The notes under the pieces were generated by a model that did not search any database, was not told where the DNA came from, and saw only the letters and a list, made by a program, of their open reading frames with translations. Positions 59,785 through 64,000 of a stretch of DNA of 64,000 nt are shown here, piece after piece. Made by a program: the position numbers and the translations under genes. The stretch spans positions 1,302,001 through 1,366,000 of the forward strand of contig CM062386.1 of assembly GCA_031310005.1 (NCBI GenBank). Reading direction: 5' to 3'. This DNA comes from Dactylellina haptotyla. Taxonomy: Eukaryota; Ascomycota; Orbiliomycetes; Orbiliales; Orbiliaceae. The stretch's first letter is position 1. Every line of letters begins with the position of its first letter.

Positions 59785-61164
59785 ATGTACCCTCTACCAG
59801 TGGAACTTCAACAACAAATAATACAATACCTCGATCCAATCGGCCTCATTAGTCTGAGCCAAACCTGTCGGCGCCTTCGACATCTAATTAGTCCTGGGAG
59901 GGGGGAAATAGTTGAATGGCTAATTGCCCTGGAATCCCGTAGGACGTGTGGGCCACCAATATATCACAAAACCCCAAATGGCACGGTCGAACCGGACTGG
60001 AATCTCGAGAAATGGGAGGCTAACCACTGGGCTTGCACGGCCTGTCTGCGAATGTTACCACATATCGCCTTCGACAACCACTCCCTCTTAAAACTTGCGT
60101 ACCGAAAACCGGACTCAGACTCATCTGCCTCCACCGACCTTCTTACATCATGGGTACCTACCCTACGAGGCAAGAAATGGGGCAAACAGGAGAGACTAGT
60201 CAGAGCCAACAAGCAGAAACAAAGCGCTCAATACATTACCGACAAGTTGTGCGGCTATAAGCGCTGGAGGCGTCGGTGTAACGAATGTCTCTACCAAGCT
60301 GGATTACTCGGACCCCAGATTTCACATTGGGGTGGTTACATGGGCGGCACCCGTAAATTGCCTATAAGACGGAGCCGCCTCCTACCCTTCCAATCACCAC
60401 TAGATCGATGGTTCCCTGGCCTTGCAGAATTCCTAGAGAACAAGCCACCGTCTTTCATACCGCGCGTGTTTCGCCCCATGCGCTGGAATAAGGCAGATGA
60501 GCCATGGACGATGTACATGGTGCGCTGTCCTAGCTGCGAGCGGTGGCAAGAGCTACGGATGTTTAGGTTCGGCGCAACCTACGTTAACTGGAAACCAAGC
60601 CACAATGGCCTCGGAGAGCTAGAGTACTGGACTACCTGGCAAGGGGGCGGCCTAAAAAGGATCCAGTTCGACGAACTTTTTTGTAGTTCATGTTTTGCAA
60701 CTAAGAGTGGACGTGATGCGCTGGAACAAGAATTGTTGGAATGGTTCGATGTTCCAGCTTTTGTTTATCGGTTGGCGATGGAGTCGCGGCTCAACATGCC
60801 TAGTTGCCGACTTCATCATCCAAACTTCAAGATTCCGCAATATCACAAGGAGTTGAGGAAGATGTTGCGGGAAATGGCCGCAGAAAGAAAAGCACAGCCG
60901 GAAGCGTTGCGTTCTATTGATGTCGCTACACTGCGCCTACGCCATCATCACTTTCGGGAGCTCTGGGAAAGGGTGAAAGAAAACGAACCTCACCATTCTA
61001 CCATTGTGGAGATGGGAAGTGAGTATTTTACCCAATGGCTATACAACTTCCACGAAGCCGAGGCCCATTGGCAATGGATTGCAGCCGTTCAGAAGGAGAT
61101 AAGAGCGAACCCAGGTATACTAGCCGACTGGGCTCTAAGCCGGAATCCGGAATCTTTGAGATAG
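59785..61164 (+). CDS. F-box protein with Cys-rich middle region
   Basis: A single exon gives 459 aa. The F-box is at the very N-terminus (LPVELQQQIIQYLDPIGLIS, then LSQTCRRLRHLIS). Cys pairs follow: CTAC near 86-89, RCNEC near 167-171, RCPSCERW near 249-256, and CSSC near 294-297. Together they could form zinc sites, as in other Pezizomycotina F-box proteins of this type. The remaining sequence is rich in Trp and Arg. Function beyond an SCF adaptor cannot be said. The gene is convergent with TRS120, 215 bp apart. Confidence 0.75.
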   Translation: MYPLPVELQQQIIQYLDPIGLISLSQTCRRLRHLISPGRGEIVEWLIALESRRTCGPPIYHKTPNGTVEPDWNLEKWEANHWACTACLRMLPHIAFDNHSLLKLAYRKPDSDSSASTDLLTSWVPTLRGKKWGKQERLVRANKQKQSAQYITDKLCGYKRWRRRCNECLYQAGLLGPQISHWGGYMGGTRKLPIRRSRLLPFQSPLDRWFPGLAEFLENKPPSFIPRVFRPMRWNKADEPWTMYMVRCPSCERWQELRMFRFGATYVNWKPSHNGLGELEYWTTWQGGGLKRIQFDELFCSSCFATKSGRDALEQELLEWFDVPAFVYRLAMESRLNMPSCRLHHPNFKIPQYHKELRKMLREMAAERKAQPEALRSIDVATLRLRHHHFRELWERVKENEPHHSTIVEMGSEYFTQWLYNFHEAEAHWQWIAAVQKEIRANPGILADWALSRNPESLR

Positions 61165-61379
61165 TGCCTTTCCTTAGTTTCTGGTAATAGATAGAGCATA
61201 CTGAAATTTGGAGAAATGAGAGGATGCGACTTAGATAACTCTCCACGAGCACCATGCATGTAGACATATGCTCGAAACTCTAGATCTATGAGATAGCATT
61301 ACATAAATTAAATTATATACATGTTTGTTAGCTAATACGATATAACCGCCAGACGCCAGCCTTCTAGTTAGGCTTGTAA

Positions 61380-64000
61380 TCAATCAGTAGCAACTACATT
61401 GCAGACCTCCCTCGCGTACCAAACCTTCCTCTCACCCCGGATCATATCCTCCAAAAGCCGTTGTTCTACCTCTAGTGGTTCTCCATTTGCTTTCTTCCCT
61501 TCATCAGCCTCTTCTTCATCATAGTCGTCGCCTTTGACTTCCTCCACGCAACCGAGGATCTCATACTCTCCACTCGCGATAACCACCATCCCCATTTCCA
61601 CTACCCTCTCCTCCCCACCTTTCAACCAACCCAATGATTTTTGTAGCGTCCCGTTAAACCCAGCTCTCCTCATCATTTCCAATCCGGGATTCCCACCGCT
61701 GCCCCCTATAAATCTCAGACACGGCAAAAGCCGACTTATCAACCGTAGCTTCTTCGCCCCTCTATTCTTGATCACAACCCTAACCTTGAAGAACCCATCC
61801 GTCTTGACTCCCCATCGCCCTCTCGCAATATTATTAACTTCCGCGTCAACCCCATCCCCCGCCAAACCAACCTGTACATCCACCTCCTCCGCCTTCACAA
61901 CATCCACTCCTCTACCCCCACTCATCCTAAAGTTCCTACACTCAACCACGCCCTCCCGGTCACTCCCCACTTCCTCCCAGCACCCACTGATCCTCCCCAA
62001 CACGGCCTCCTTATACCAAAACCCTTCCCTCGTAACTCTCTCAATCTCCGGCGACACCTTCGTCATGGAAACCACATACTGCCGCTGCGTCTTACTCAAA
62101 CTCGGTATCGGCGCCGTCGGATTCGCAACATATATCCTCTTCAATGGCAAAATTAACCGTGTCGAATGGCCAGCCGGAATAGTATCGGACGCCGTGAACC
62201 GCATATCGTCTTCCCCACTCTCATGCGAGAACCCATCGTGCTCAATATCCTCCATCGCAGGATTATAACCCATCGACACCCTCAGCGGATGCGGCCACGA
62301 ATTGCGTATATCAATCAGCACCAACGCGTAGGTGCTGGGATTCGGCACGCTCGACAACCGATCGAACAGCTCTCTAACCTGTTCGTTCCTCGCCGCGAGC
62401 TTTGATGCCACCGTCAGGGCCACAGAATTCACCCTCTTGATACCATTCCCGTTTGGTAGGCCCCCGTAGTCATTGTCGTGAACACCAGCGTCGACGGCAT
62501 GCTGTAGCGCTAACAGCGACGAACTCACTCCGCTCCACGGTAAAAAGTCCATCCTAACCAACTCTACAGCGGCGTTAACCGTGACCGTGATATCCGTCTC
62601 CGTCCGCCTGGTATACCATCGTCCTGAACTCTCCGAAACTTCGCCATTGGGGCTCTCGCCCTTCGCGTCCCGATTAATATAGCCATAATCAACCACGACG
62701 GTTCCGTTGGTTAACCCCGGTTTACCCAGCACTTGAACTTGAAATGAACCCCTCCCACCAGGTGGAATCGTGAAATTCTCGTCGGGTTGCACCCATTCAA
62801 ATGCCTTCTTCTTATACAAGATGATCTCTAACTCGTAAACCTCCGCCGGTAACCCTTGCTTCTGCGCGATAGCATTCGTGACCGGTTCTGTCGTGCTGTC
62901 GACGAAACTGACCGCGAGGAAATTAACAGCCACGGAGTCGCTTTCATTCTTGATGTGCACCGTGAACATTTGCTTCTCGCCTTCAAGCACCATGACTGCG
63001 TTCTGCGGAAGACTGGTGTGGGTGATGATTACTTTGGGTTGCGCCGGTATTACATTAATAGAAAGTTGCTTCAGATCTGGTCCAAAATTTGGCGCTGGTA
63101 TTTGACTAGCTCTGACCGCAGTCGTACTGTTCGATAGCGTGGACAGATGAGATTTCGGACGGGATTGGTCTGCACTCTTGGAGCCGAGCCCGACTTGTTT
63201 GATCTTGTCTTCGCCATCGACGGGTATCATGCGGAGGTCTGGTATTATCGGGAAGAATCGTTCTTTGCAGCCGTATACTCGTATCTTAGCTCCTAGCATT
63301 TTCATCGCGCCGGAGCTTTGTGGTATTCCTGTGATCACATATGTGTGCTGTCGGTATGCCCCGATAACAAGACTTGCCGGTAAGGTTTCGAATTTCACGC
63401 CTGTAACTTCCAAAGCTACGCTATCAATTTGTATCTCGAAGTCAAATGGATTCTGTAGTGTTATTAAAAAGTCGACGGGCTCGGATTCAACTAGTAATGT
63501 CTTGATCGTTGTATCCGCTAAGGAAGTGACAGTGGTGTGCTTTGAGGCGAAGGGGTTGTAGATGAAGGGCGTTTTCGAGGAAATTGTGCCGCCGCTGCCG
63601 GATAGCTCATTTGCAGCACGAGGAACAGGAGGTTTCCAAATTTGGGACCTAAATAACAACGATTAGCAGGAATTGTGATTTCATGCGAACAGTCAACTTA
63701 CTCTACTAGTTCCACATCTCGTAACAGGTAGTCGTCCCAATAATCTGCAACACCACCCATGTCTTCGTCCAGGCCACTCTTTCTCGCAAGACCGACTGTT
63801 TTAGTAAAGCTCTCCGCTAGCTTTCCTTGTTCTCCCTTCGTTAATTCTGTCCCCGCGATCTCCAATAGTTTCGTGGTATAACGTAGGATCGCCTCATAGT
63901 CAGGAATAGCCTCCGTCAGAAGAATACACGACCTCAGAACGCCGACTTTCAACGATAACCAACCGAATCCTTTAGAATAATTTAGATCTGCAAGGCCTCT
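61380..64000 (-). CDS. TRS120: TRAPPII subunit Trs120 (C-terminal part, start beyond window)
   Basis: Two exons lie in the window: 64000-63702 (open at the edge) and 63648-61380. Together they encode about 855 residues. The intron is 53 nt with a GTAAGT donor and TTTAG acceptor, joining VELVE to SQIWKPP. The earlier part (LLEIAGTELTKGEQGKLAES) is the end of the helical region. After it come beta-rich, immunoglobulin-like modules: TLQNPFDFEIQIDSVALEV, SLPQNAVMVLEGEKQMFTVH and KNESDSVAVNFLAVSFVDS. This matches Trs120/TRAPPC9, called HypA in Aspergillus. TRAPPII acts at the late Golgi as exchange factor for Ypt31/Rab11. The N-terminal portion, perhaps 500 or more residues, lies outside. Confidence 0.9.

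Noticed and set aside
61534-62268. 244-codon plus-strand frame
   Set aside because: It is antisense to the conserved Trs120 coding exon, and Ser/Thr/Pro-rich as expected for such shadows.

Overview
The window is nuclear DNA of a filamentous ascomycete (Pezizomycotina). Most genes carry short GT-AG introns (about 50-130 nt, often with CTAAC/CTGAC-type branch sites), genes lie on both strands without operons, and several products are typical of this group: a Far11/HAM-2-type STRIPAK subunit, a GH3-GNAT fusion, Trs120, a DUF3684 giant ATPase, a DUF1479 protein and homoaconitase. The sequence does not settle the class or genus. Exon boundaries below were worked out by hand from splice motifs and reading-frame continuity.

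Layout. 1-2.9 kb: a tRNA-like relic, a YheT/EEB1-type alpha/beta hydrolase and the ribosome-assembly factor LOC1. 4.3-7.7 kb: a large GH3 + tandem GNAT fusion gene. 7.7-15.0 kb: a 7.3-kb stretch with no convincing gene. 15-24 kb: a compact housekeeping block (CENP-I/Mis6, a tiny serine palmitoyltransferase small subunit, an Asx-homology/DEUBAD chromatin protein, SNARE SEC22, dolichyldiphosphatase). 24.7-30.3 kb: a DUF1479 oxygenase-like gene whose stop codon overlaps that of tRNA isopentenyltransferase MOD5, then a MaoC-fold protein and an F-box protein. 30.3-33.7 kb: AT-rich intergenic DNA. 33.7-35.4 kb: an alpha-glucoside-type sugar transporter with a cluster of CreA-like sites upstream. 37-43.5 kb: the STRIPAK scaffold Far11/STRIP and the lysine-pathway homoaconitase LYS4. 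43.7-50.4 kb: a type II membrane RgpF-like protein, a MpaB/DUF2236 oxygenase and an F-box protein, with looser spacing. 50.7-64 kb: a 1780-aa GHKL-ATPase (DUF3684) with a C-terminal zincin motif, a BTB-like protein with degenerate repeats, another F-box protein, and the start-truncated TRAPPII subunit TRS120 running off the right edge.

The genes do not form one pathway. They cover secretory traffic and ER lipid/glycan supply (SEC22, TRS120, dolichyldiphosphatase, small SPT subunit), chromosome and signalling scaffolds (CENP-I, Asx, Far11), RNA/ribosome maturation (LOC1, MOD5) and ubiquitin adaptors (three F-box genes). No virus-like element, secondary-metabolite core gene or CRISPR array was recognised. 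The most unusual observations are a GH3 domain whose catalytic motifs look lost while two GNAT domains persist, a GHKL ATPase ending in a metzincin/WLM-spaced HExxH motif, and a single in-frame TAG separating Far11 from a 143-codon open extension.
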